Shown: positions 53,739-64,000 of the stretch, one piece after another | How the letters are laid out: every line of letters starts with the position of its first letter | Position numbering within the stretch: the first letter of the stretch is position 1 | Assembly (NCBI GenBank): GCA_902729315.2 | Contig: LR746274.1 | Span: forward strand, 8,771,940 to 8,835,939 | Source: Spirodela intermedia | Lineage: Eukaryota > Streptophyta > Magnoliopsida > Alismatales > Araceae | DNA length: 64,000 nt | Direction: 5' to 3' | Program-made: the position numbers and the translations under genes | The notes under the pieces: model-generated | The model's input: the letters and a program-made list of their open reading frames with translations, nothing else | What the model was told of the DNA's origin: nothing | The model's database searches: none

Positions 53739-53743
53739 ATAGG

Positions 53744-55010
53744 TAAGAACAAGTGCAAGTACCCCACAATTTTAGTAAAAATAGAGAATATTTTTCTAAT
53801 TCTTATAATCCTAATTGGGGGAATAATTTTTCATAGAGAAACCCAAATAATATTCAAAATCTAGAAGCACTTAGATCCAATTCAAATTTTAAATTTCATC
53901 TAAAATAGGAACATAGATTTTAGAAAAATTAGTCCTCTCAAATCTAACCTGATGCTATGGAAATGATATAGTACATGAGCCAAATGATGTAACAAACTAT
54001 GAATCAAATGATGTTACACTAGAAACAAATTATAGAGGCTCTTGGGAATAAGAGAGAAGAGAGACAACTACTTAGTCAGCCTATAGAAAATCCAAGAACT
54101 GTTTAATAATAGGATTTCAATAAGGAGAGTCTAGCTGGATAGATTTAGAAAAAAACTCACAAAATGAAAATGTTAAGACAATGAATATATTGAGTGAGAA
54201 TATTTTACCTGATCCTTATTTTCAATTATTAGAAGAAATCGATGAACCATTAGAAGTAAATGAGAATATTAAGGTTGAAAATATAGTAGCAAAAAATTTG
54301 AATAAAATAATTTCTTGCTCACAATTAATGAATGAATATAGTGAGGATGATGAGGAGAAAGAGCCCTTAGATGAAGAAACAAAAGCTGATCCTAGAAAAA
54401 TCATTGAAATTTTAGTAGAGGAGATTAAGGATAGAAATGAAGAAAAATATATTTTAGGTGAGGAAAAATCAATTGATTTGGGAGATGTAAGAGATGAAAT
54501 TAATAAATATAATTATAATTTTACAACCATAGATGTTGATAGTGAGGATGATGATGTATATCATATATCGAAATTAAAAGCTATCTCAAGATAGCTCTTG
54601 AGAAGATGAAGAATTTGATGAGTTGAGAAACGAAAAGCTAGAAAAAGAATTGATTCAACTAATGGAGAGAAACGAAAATAATGAATATGAATATAGAGAT
54701 AATTTTAGAGGAGAAAATTTGAATTTTTCTAAATTCATTAGATCTTAGATTAAAGAAGACAATCCTTCCATCCTTCAAAACCCATAACCCATTAAATTTA
54801 TTTCTAAGCTTGAAATATTTTACTCTTTGCAAATTGAACAAATATGTATGGAAGATAAAATAGAGCAGGGGAAGATTATGCAGATAAAAGAACACATTAA
54901 GAAATGGGTGAGTGTAAGAATTAAAGATATCAATCTAGATGAAAAAATTCTAGATTGGGCAAGAGCTAATTTGAAAATTATATGGCCTGATCACATTTTA
55001 TGATCTATTA
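53744..55010 (+). other. Element interior: acidic open frame of unknown origin
   Basis: After a few gag-like words, a 137-codon frame (54181-54594) is very acidic (Glu/Asp-rich: DDEEKEPLDEETK, DSEDDDVYHISK). With stops, the coding-like character continues to about 55000 (LEKELIQLMERNENNEYEYRDN; ILDWARANLKIIWPDH). Amino-acid use suggests a former protein, possibly a linker or an extra ORF of the element. I recognise no protease, RT or integrase signature. Confidence 0.5.
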
Positions 55011-55554
55011 ATAGAAAGTATTTATTAATGAATGAGAGCCTTACAAAATAAGATAGAAATAAGGAAAGATTCTTTTCAAAATGGAAATATTATTTTTGAG
55101 AAATTTTTATTAATTTTTATTTTATTTTGGCTGAAAGTATGTCAAGGTATATATATGAAGTACATGAATTTATGCTAAATCTGAAAAAGAATATCATGAA
55201 ACTTACCTTGGGATACAAATATATTTTGATGGCCATAGATCATCTTATATGATCTAAGAGCTGTCTAGCTGAAGACATTAAATTTAGTGCTGCATGGGAG
55301 GTAGCCCATGGTTTTTTATTTCATTTTGTTTGATTTAAGTTCTATTTTTCTTAGAATTTTGCAGTACTTATTTCTATATTTGTTCTTTCGAAAAAGTGTA
55401 GGAGGAGTGTAAGATGAAGTGGAAAATTAAAAACGAGGTTGAGGTGATGTCTTCTGACCTTTATCATTTATGAAAATATTTTTAATGCTTAACTTTGCAC
55501 ATATACATGCTTCAATTGAAAATTATATTTTCTATATATTCTATTTCGATTTTT

Positions 55555-55605
55555 CTATGTCACTGAGGACAATGTCATTTTTAAGTTGGGGGGTGAAGTA
55601 TTCAT
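55555..55605 (+). other. Internal polypurine-like site (former 3' end signature)
   Basis: CACTGAGGACAATGTCATTTTTAAGTTGGGGGGTGAAG is a word seen downstream of pol in many plant gypsy elements (GAGGACAATGT...AAGT.TGGGGG). Its presence about 1.4 kb before the 3' LTR indicates the usual long non-coding 3' spacer of Athila/Tat elements and helps orient the interior. Inference from family knowledge. Confidence 0.5.
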
Positions 55606-56270
55606 TATTAATTTATATTGTAGTACGATTAAGAACATGTGTTTGCATTTTATTTAATTTTGAACAATAATTAAAAAAATAAAAATAAAAGAAAATTTAG
55701 AAAAACTACAACATCTATTTTCTGGTTTTCTGTCAGAAATAAATAGCAGACAAAAAATAGCCCAAAATTTAAAATTATAGAGACCCTTTTCTCACATTTT
55801 AATCCCCTAGACATATATTACTGAAATTTGAAATTACAGCTATAAAGAGGATAGTTTTGATTTATTTTTGACAAATTTATTGCTGCTAAAAATAGAACTG
55901 AAAATAGAAAACAGAACTATTAAAACTATCTAATTTACAAATTTCTTACATCTTATTGCATGCATGAAAAATTAAATCAATTAGATTGATTGATACCAAA
56001 AGATACTAGGAAGATTATTATTGAGTCAAAAGAATGATTTAGTAGCATGAAATGTGAGAATACTCTTTGGATACATGATAGATAACATTGATTTAATTTT
56101 ACAGATTTTCACTTCATGATCTTGATGGATAGTATTTACTTGATGTGAAAATTTGATTGATCATTTAAGTTTAATAGAGATTTTTGCACCTAGATCTATA
56201 GGACTTGTGAGGAGAAATCACTTATTTATATAAAAAAAGAGAAAGTAATATAAAAAATCTAGAAATGAAA

Positions 56271-56424
56271 AGTACACATAGAGGGTGTGAGACATCATTC
56301 TCATTGTCGAAAATTATGCATAGAAAAATACTTGTTGTAAAATAAGTGGATAAAGTGAAAGCTCTGAAAATGAAGAGTACACATGGAGGGTGTGAGACAT
56401 CATTCTTATTGTCGAAATTTGTCT
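56271..56424 (+). repeat. About 108 bp imperfect tandem duplication inside the element
   Basis: AGTACACAT.GAGGGTGTGAGACATCATTCT.ATTGTCGAAA occurs at 56271 and again at 56379. Confidence 0.85.
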
Positions 56425-56460
56425 ACAAGAAAAGCTACTTATCCATTATATATATATATA

Positions 56461-56838
56461 TATATATATAAGGAGGAAGAAATATAGTACAAACTTCAAA
56501 AATCAAGTCATAGAAAAAGGAAAATATAGGATCAATATTATTCTTGGATGAGCATTGATAATTAGAACATCTTGTAAATACATCTATGAGTGAAGAAGTG
56601 ATAAAGATGTGAATAGAAGAAGTGAAGTTTAGATTATTATTCCAAAGATATATATATATAAGGAGGAAGAAATATAGTACAAACTTCAAAAATCAAGTCA
56701 TAGAAAAAGGAAAATATAGGATCAATATTATTCTTGGATGAGCATTGATAATTAGAACATCTTGTAAATACATCTATGAGTGAAGAAGTGATAAAGATGT
56801 GAATAGAAGAAGTGAAGTTTAGATTATTATTCCAAAGA
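56461..56838 (+). repeat. Perfect 190 bp tandem duplication inside the element
   Basis: The sequence from AGGAGGAAGAAATATAG (56471) to TATTCCAAAGA (56648) is repeated from 56661 to 56838 with no difference that I can find; both copies are preceded by a TA run. The period is 190 bp. Such identity inside an otherwise decayed element implies a very recent duplication or an assembly error. Confidence 0.93.
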
Positions 56839-57024
56839 GTATTTAAACATTTAAGTGCTTGACATCATTCTTAAATACTTGATATAATAATCCAAAGTGT
56901 TTAAAGGTGCATCATTTCTAATTGTATTTTTTTTCTGTATTAAAATATGATGGTTAAGATTTGTAAAATTTTATTTTCGTAATTCTATTGCTAAAGGACT
57001 AGCAATGATTTAAGTTGGGAGGTG

Positions 57025-58668
57025 TGATAAGTCTTCATTATCATGAGTTAATAATTAATAAATAATATAGTTTTAGCTTTAACCCATAATAAATAAACTT
57101 ATATATATGTTAAAGTGTGAAAAGTGGTTTTCAATTGATTAATGTGAATTTTTAGTAATTATGTGATTTTACATGAATTTATATGATTTTTACAGTCTTA
57201 CTTTTGAGATAAATGAAGAAAAGGAAATAAAAAATAAAAACAAGACAAAATGAGGGGGAACCGCTAGCTAGTCGAGTCTGCAAGTGGGTTGGAAGCTCAA
57301 TCGGGGAGTAGCCATGAGTAAAGGCTCAAGCAACTTGGACCAATAGGGACACATGTATGCCACTCCCCTTCCACGTTACCGGTGGCCAACTAGCTGTGGG
57401 GCAAGGAGTGGTCGTATATTCGAGAGAAGGGACTTGCTTAGAAATGTAACATTAGTATATATTCACCCAAAAAATTTGCGCACAACCGATGTGGGACTAA
57501 ACCCGCATCACACCTTCCTCAGAACGGGCGTGCAACCGGCATGCATGGGTTCGAATCCTCCTAGACCCAAAACTCATATTTTTTTATCTGATTATCATGA
57601 CTTTCTTGCAGATCTTCAATGAAGGATTAAGCAACCAGAATTGCTAGATCATCGGCAAAAATCTCGTCAACACGATTTGCGGAGCATTGTTACTAAAATT
57701 ACTGAACCATTCACGATAAAAGGATTGCGAATCCATCGAGTAAAGTATCTCCGATTGATTGACGAATAAGTCATTGTCAGGAAGAGGACGATCCACCAGG
57801 AGATGACTCGCCACCTCATGAGAGTGTACTAGATGCAATGAAGAGCCTCCTTTTGGTGTGGAGACCTAAGGATGAAGCTCCCTGATATGTGCCCCACCTC
57901 TATCCAGCTCCTCTTCGTCAGGTGGCAGCTGCCAGAGAGCCATAAAGTTGCCATTTTTCCGCTCTACTGGGTGACAGTCGTCGGAGACGATTCGACCACC
58001 CATTTCATTAATCACTAGACTTTGCAAGGAGATCTAGAGATTGTCCACGCTATCTTTGTCCAAAGAGAGCCTTGGAGGCAGTGGACACTACATAATGATC
58101 CTCTCAAATGTTCAAGATTTTGATGTATTGTCGATGCATTGCCATCGCAATGTTAGAACTCTATTTTTCCACTTTCAACTTACTTTACACTTTATTTAGT
58201 GATAATTTGTTGATTTTAAATTTACCAAGATATACTCCATTTCATTATGATTCTTCCGACTTTTACAAATCTTAATTTGATCAATTAAATTATTTGTAAT
58301 CGCTTACGTAAGAATCACTAGACGGAACTTTGTTTCTGCCTGATTTGAGTTTGCCAAGCATTGATGTCATCTTGACGTCTACACCCTTATTTCCTTTTTT
58401 TGTGAATTTTAAATATATTTCTTTTTCATTTCTTAGTATAAAATTCATAGAAAATCGTATTTATTGAGAAAAATTCTGAATAATTACCAGATATTATATT
58501 ATATTTATGTGATTGACTTGGAAAATTATTGCTATTTTTTAGAAGTGTTATTAAATTATAATTGATATATTTTTTCAGAAATACTTCTAAATATTTAAAA
58601 AATCGTATTTTCTTATTTTATAAATTTTAGATTTGTGTGATTTAGTATACAATGACTAAGTCACATCA
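57025..58668 (+). repeat. 3' LTR of the 9.0 kb element
   Basis: Starts TGATAAGTCTTC at 57025 after AAGTTGGGAGGTG and ends AAGTCACATCA. It is the same length as the 5' LTR within 2 bp. It carries the TATA-like AGTATATATTC near 57450 and an intact pol III B-box-like GGTTCGAATCC at 57548-57558. Differences from the 5' LTR are scattered and mostly transitions. Confidence 0.93.
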
Positions 58669-58673
58669 ATGCC

Positions 58674-59492
58674 CTATTAAAGGGAGCATGTTTTATCCTT
58701 AGGAGCCTCAAAGGCTTGTATAAAAAGAAATTCCCAACACATTCATAAACCATCAAATTGAGTTCATTTTATTTCCTCTCACACATTTATAATCACTCCT
58801 CTCTCCTCTCTTCTTATCTCCTCATCTCTCTATTTTTCTCCTCTTTTCTCTTCTTATTTATCTCTTCTCCTCATCTTTTCTCTTTCTTTACCTTGTATGA
58901 CATATTCTTTGCTCAAGAACATACTGATCCATGGTGGCACCTCCAAATATAATACATTTCTTTCCCTTGAAATTTTCATGCGGTAGTTATCTCCTATGAA
59001 TAATTCAATCCATTATTGTACTCAACAGTCATGATTATATGTCTATCCTCAACAGCTCACATTTGTCACCCATAAATATTTTCATTGATGATAAGGAAGT
59101 ACAAAGGCCAAACTGAAACTCCATGGTGTTAGAAAGAACCAACCAAATGGTTCTTTCATGGTTCATATCCTTTTCACATGGACTTCCTATTGGTTGTTGG
59201 TTATCATATCTAAATATATCATCAATATTTTGATGAGATTATACATCATAAACTCCGAGTTAGATTTTATGCCTACACACCAAACTATAGACCTTATATT
59301 GTATATCATCATTGATTTGTGAGTATGTGCAATATATCAAAACAAATGTCAATGATTTCGTTGTGATTGATCAACTAATAGATGTCTGGAGTTTTGTCAT
59401 GATGGTCTTAGTATAATTAAGACAAAGCTAAGAGGCTTCTATTTCTAATAGTACATTCACATAATGTCACTTGTTCTAGAAGATGTCTTTAG
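58674..59492. other. Repeat-flanking DNA with a TATA box and pyrimidine tract; no gene
   Basis: TATAAAAAG at about 58717 is followed by a long C/T-rich stretch (58765-58890), a layout like the R/U5 part of another LTR or a promoter with leader. No open frame of note and no matching second copy in the window. Confidence 0.35.
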
Positions 59493-59497
59493 ATATC

Positions 59498-61215
59498 TAA
59501 CGTGACTTAGTCATTGTATAGTAAATCATGCAAATTTAAAATTTATAAAACTAAAAAATATGAATTTTCAGATATTTAGAAGTATTTCTAAACAAATATA
59601 TCAATTATAATTCAATAAAACTTTTAAAAATAGTGGTAGTTTTCCAAGTTGATTACATAGATGTAATATAATATCAGGTAATTATTTAGAATTTTTCTCA
59701 AAGAATACTATTTCTATGAATTGTACACTAGGAAATGAAAATAAAATATATTTAAAATTCACAAAAAAGAAAATAAGAGTGCAGACGTCAAGATGATGTT
59801 AGCACCTGACGAATTCAAATTGAGCAAAAATAGAGTTCTGCCTAGTAATTCTTACGTAAGTGATTACAAATGATTTAATTGATCAAATTAAAATCTGTAA
59901 AAGCCAAAAAAATCATAATTGAATTAAGTATATCTTAGTAAATTTAAATCACACAAATTATTACTAAATGAACCAAAAAGTAAGTTGAAAATAAGAAAAT
60001 AGAGTTCCAACATCACGGGAGTAATGCGTCGGTGATGCATCGGAATCCTAAGTGTTCGAGAGGATCACTGTGTAGTGTCCATAGGCTCGAAGGCTCTCCT
60101 TAGATAAGGATGATGTGAGCAATCTCTAAATCTCCTTATGAAGTCTAGAGATCAATGAAATGAGTCGTCGAATCATCTTTGGCGGCTATCACCCGGCGGA
60201 GCGAAAAAATGACGACTTTGTGACTCTCCGACGGTTGTCACTCAACAGAGAGGAGGTGGATGGAGGTGGGGCTGTGTCAAGAAGCTTCATCCTCAGGTCC
60301 ACACAACAAGAGGAGGTTCTTCATTACATCCAGTATGCTTTCAGGAGGTGGCCACTCGTCTTCCGACGGATCGTCTTCTTCCTAATGATGACTTGTTTGT
60401 TAATCAATCAGAGATGCTTTACTCGATAGATTCGTGATCTTTTTATTGCAAATTATTCAATAATTTTAGTAATAATGCTCCACGAATCACATTGATGAGA
60501 TTTTTGTTGATGATTCAATGATTATGGTGACTTAATCCTTTACTGGTAATCTGCAGGAAAGTTGTAATAATCAGATAAAAAATATGAGTTTAGTTTTAGG
60601 AAGATTCAAACTTGTGTCAGTTGCTCATTTATATGAGAGAGATTGATATAAGTACTCTAATGCTTTTATCAAATGACATCATCATGATATATCTCTATTA
60701 TAAATAAGGATATTTTAGATATTAAAATCATCAAACCCTTTCTAGGGAAGATGTGACATGGGTTTAATCCTACATTGATTGTGCGTTGAAGTTTTGGACG
60801 AATATATAGAATATTACATTTGTAAGTAAGTCCCTTTCTCTCGCATGTACGATTACTCTTTGTTTCACAACTGAAGTGGTGAATATGTGCCCCTATCAGT
60901 CCTTGCTACTCAAGCTCTTGCTTATGGCTCCTGCTCGACTGCACTTTTGACTTGCTTGCGGCCCCAGCTAGCTAGTGGGTCCCCTCTCATTTTATTACAT
61001 TTTTATTTTTATTTTTATTTCTTTATTTATTTCAAAAGTAAGACTATAAAAATCATATAAATTTGTATAAAATCATATAATTACCTAAAAATTCACATTA
61101 ATCAATTGAAAATCACTTTTCACACTTTAACACAAATATAAGTCTATTTATCATGATTTAAGACTAAAACTATTTTATTTACTAATTATTAACTCATGAT
61201 AATGAAGACTTATAA
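59498..61215 (-). mobile_element. Inverted solo LTR of the same family
   Basis: Read on the minus strand, the LTR starts TTATAAGTCTTCATTATCATG at 61215 and ends GACTAAGTCACGTTA at 59498; both terminal TG..CA dinucleotides are mutated. Flanking pentamers ATATC (59493-59497) and ATATT (61216-61220) look like a target duplication with one transition. It is longer than the others (1718 bp) because of an extra roughly 100 bp around 60630-60740. No internal region is attached, so it is a solo LTR or a truncated copy. Confidence 0.85.
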
Positions 61216-61220
61216 ATATT

Positions 61221-63566
61221 TCATTGCAGATTAAATAATAATGACACAAATACTATTTATTGAAGTTTGTTATGCATTTTATTGGTCAATTTTGTCACTA
61301 TTAATTCATGATGAGAGAGGTTGTTATGAAAGAGGTAAACACTATGATTATGATAGTAGCATTTGAACAAGGAGGTTTTTTAGAGGTTTTTCTTCATAGA
61401 TCTCTACACACTAGTGACAAAACCAACCTAATGATAGATCGCTTATTACTCACAACTAAAATTTTGCTAATCATTTGGTTGTCTATGTGACTGCTTATTG
61501 TTGACTACCTACATCAAATGTAATACCATTGTTAGGTCACTCACCATCATGATATTTAGTTATTGGTGTTAGTCACCACATCACCCTAGACATACTATCT
61601 TCTTTGACTTTACAAGTTATATAGGTTTTGATAGACTACAAGTTTGAAATGGAAAGGTTTATCCATTTCCCCCGATCCAAAAGTTTTATTTGTCCTTCAT
61701 GTTTTCTCTACATAAATAAGGTTCTCTTTGTTTCTTCAATCACTCAAGATTTACTCTATATTATTAATTTATTTTTTATGAAAATACTTTTGTTGAACTT
61801 TACTCTTCTCATTATTTATAAATTCAACTAAGATGAAGTTTATTCAACAAAGGATCAAACAATAGATGGTTTTATGAAACCTTGAATCATCTCAAGTTTA
61901 TCAAAATTTTAGTATTACTTGGGGTTCTCATCAAGGGATGGTGCTGGTGATGATGTAAACACAAAAGAACCCATTAGTCAGGGAAAACAATAAAAAGTAG
62001 CCTCTACAAGTTGAGGGGTATGGTGCAACTGTAAAAGAGCCTATCAGGTTAGACCTACCATGATATGAAGTGGACTGTTCACATCAGCCTTTCCTCACTT
62101 AATAGAACATTTTCTCTTCTGTTCAATGTATTGTATTAAAAATTTTACTTTAGAGTTTCAACCTCCACGAGTGCTCCTATCCCTCATTTTATTCTAGGTC
62201 ATCTTGTCATTAAATCTGGGCTATTTTACGGCTCCATTTGGGCTTCTTTTCCTACACTAGCAGTAAGAGGGCCATTACCTTCTATAAGTTCTGCCACTTC
62301 TGGTGCTCCACCTGTGCTTCTCCACGATGGTGAGGAAGTGAGGATTCTACACATAAATACCCAACAGCACATCATATTTTTTGAAACCCACCTTCAACAG
62401 CCTATTGGAGAAGAAGCTATGCAACTTGATCGCTAGTGCGACCACATCCATGAGATTCATCATCCAGTCAATGGACTTAATAAGCTTGGAGAAAATATAT
62501 GCACAAATCTAGAACAACATAGACCTCAAACTAGAGAGATCTGACTAGCACATGAGGGCCGTGATTGGCGATGTTCTGAATTATTGTGATTGGGAGGAAG
62601 GGTTGTTTTTCTTAACATTGAGATACATATTTATATAAAGTGTAACTTATGGGAGTATCATTAAGGTTAGTCTTTATTAAAGTGATTTATTGAGGATTAA
62701 GTGTCTAAGATTAAGGTATCTCAAGTAAGTATGGGTTGAATGTAATATGTGCAGAAAATAAGTCTTAGTTATAATGTATGATGAAAAATATGGAAAAGTA
62801 CAACAAGAGATAGTAACAACCTCTTGTCTATTTGAGTCATGGTCCTTGGATCCTGTATGGTGAGAGTCACATTTGGAACATCTCATCACTCCAAGAGAGG
62901 AAGTTATGATGTGTGTAGCTCCCTTGTGTTGTCCAAAAGATCACAATGTACATTTGAGTCGTAATGGACTTAGATATGTTTATTAATCCCCCTCACATTA
63001 TGTTCATTACTCTTGACTTCGCATCAGATTCTAAATCTCCATCAAGGGTAACGAATGGGAGGTGCCTCAAGCACAAGGCAGGTCCCTTCTTTAATGCTGC
63101 CTTTGCTAACCCTACTTTCAATTTCTTCACCAATAAGGATTCATATCCCTTCACCAACAAGGGTCAACTAATGGATGGCTTTTACGACCCATGTAGTCAA
63201 ATTCTTCAATCCAAATAGAGAAAGGCAATAGCTTTAAAGTTAATAGATCACTTCTAGGTGGTGCAACTTTCCTTTATCTATTTAATTCCTCTCCAACAAA
63301 AATGCAGACCATCCTTGATGTTCTATGTAAAAATTTATGTCTACATCATTGTATCAAGCATTTGTCGTGATTTTTCCTATATTTAATTGACAATGGTATA
63401 TTTTAAGGGTCAAGTTGTCTACTATGGATGATTATTAGCATGATTATTATTAGTAGAAGTAATTATAAATAGATAAAAAAATATTACTCTCACCAATTGA
63501 TATTAATACCCATATGACAATTTTAAGAAGGTTGAATTTCAATCGCTCACTTTTAACTTATGTCCT
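61221..63566. other. Repeat-like DNA between LTR copies, no gene recognised
   Basis: All frames are short (84 codons at most). No transposase, RT, integrase or gag word was recognised. The 84-codon frame at 62964-63218 has a normal amino-acid mix but no family resemblance. Probably decayed transposon sequence, possibly an interior separated from its LTRs. Confidence 0.45.
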
Positions 63567-64000
63567 TGATAAATCTTCATTATCATGAGTTAATAATTAG
63601 TAAATATAATGAGTTAATAAATATAATAGTTTTAGCATTAACTCATGATAAATAGACTTATATTTATGTTAAAGTGTAAAAAATGGTTTTCAATTGATTA
63701 AAGTGAATTTTTAGGTAATTATGTGATTTTATATGAATTTATAATCTTACTTTTGAGATAAATAAAGAAAAAGAAATTAAAATAAAAATATAACAAAATA
63801 GAGGGGGACCCACCGATTAGCTAGGCTTGCAAGCAAGTTAGAAGCACAATCAAGGAGGAGCCACGAGTAGGGGCTCAAGTGGCTAGGATCGATAGGGGCA
63901 TGTGTGCACCACTCCCCTTCCACATTACTAGTGGCTAGCTAGTTGTGGGACAAGGAATGATCATACACACAAGAGAAAGGGACTTGCTTGTAAATGTAAT
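63567..64000 (+). mobile_element. LTR of the same family, cut by the window end
   Basis: TGATAAATCTTCATTATCATGAG at 63567 starts a plus-strand LTR. It follows the 49662 LTR through the GGGGGACCCACCG and CCACTCCCCTTCCAC blocks to the window end. It has a roughly 23 bp internal duplication (TAATGAGTTAATAAATATAATAG) near 63606. Solo LTR or full element cannot be told. Confidence 0.88.

Larger units (their letters stand above)
49662..58668 (+). mobile_element. 9.0 kb LTR retrotransposon with degraded gag and no recognisable pol
   Basis: Two direct LTRs (49662-51303, 1642 bp; 57025-58668, 1644 bp) begin TGATAAGTCTTC and end TCAC[A/G]TCA. They are bordered by the same 5-bp target duplication ATGCC (49657-49661 and 58669-58673). 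A primer-binding site complementary to tRNA-Asp lies just inside the 5' LTR (51309-51326). A purine-rich stretch AAGTTGGGAGGTG precedes the 3' LTR. The first part of the interior resembles Ty3/gypsy gag (Athila/Tat-like), broken by stops. The rest has an acidic frame and AT-rich DNA, but I see no protease, RT, RNase H or integrase motif in any frame. The element is therefore non-autonomous or internally deleted. A solo LTR of the same family is nested in its gag region. Confidence 0.9.

Noticed and set aside
54222-54404. Minus-strand frame in the element interior
   Set aside because: Mirror of the acidic plus-strand frame (Ser/Phe-rich complement of Glu/Asp codons).
57520-57575. tRNA gene suggested by GGTTCGAATCC
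   Set aside because: Only the B-box/T-arm-like word is present; I could not form acceptor, D or anticodon arms around it.

Overview
The window is a plant nuclear chromosome segment. Evidence: long split genes with GT-AG introns, a polyubiquitin gene with a leader intron, plant-only families (PPDK regulatory protein, DUF26 receptor-like kinases), CT/GA microsatellites in leaders and introns, and an LTR retrotransposon cluster. The proteins most resemble the angiosperm versions I know. A non-grass monocot or early-diverging angiosperm is my guess, but the sequence alone does not settle it.

Layout. 1-3430: upstream DNA and an eight-unit polyubiquitin gene (+). 4039-7140: pyruvate,phosphate dikinase regulatory protein (+, 3 exons). 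7141-12201: about 5 kb without a recognised gene, dominated by three unrelated degenerate tandem arrays (periods about 190, 225 and 158 bp), a G-box-rich island and GA-rich low-complexity DNA. 12202-19409: CCCH zinc-finger/coiled-coil protein (+, 11 exons). 20860-30672: a 20-exon gene on the minus strand for a chorein-N / UHRF1BP1(SHIP164)-like bridge lipid-transfer protein. 32209-41716: a 20-exon DRP3-type dynamin (+), divergent from the previous gene across a 1.5 kb shared upstream region. 41717-45240: intergenic, with a roughly 300 bp direct duplication. 45243-49378: a truncated, frameshifted CRK pseudogene followed by an intact 7-exon cysteine-rich receptor-like kinase (+). 49657-64000: retrotransposon territory. 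It holds a 9.0 kb element with matched 5-bp target duplications, degraded gag and no recognisable pol; a nested solo LTR with its own perfect target duplication; an inverted solo LTR of the same family; and a fifth LTR cut by the window end.

Exon junctions were read by eye from splice consensus, reading-frame continuity and remembered family conservation. All five multi-exon or repeat-coding genes outside the transposon region give a continuous frame from ATG to stop: polyubiquitin 609 aa, PPDK-RP 425 aa, CCCH protein 465 aa, chorein-like 1209 aa, DRP3 832 aa; the CRK gives 646 aa. The genes do not form one pathway. They are a typical plant neighbourhood of housekeeping genes (protein turnover, chloroplast enzyme regulation, membrane contact/lipid transfer, organelle division) ending at a defence-type CRK next to repeats. 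The least explained signals are the tandem array whose units each contain a GTAAGT...(CT)n-AG mini-intron-like cassette, the paired palindromic TGACGTCA sites in the divergent promoter, and the nested pol-less LTR element.
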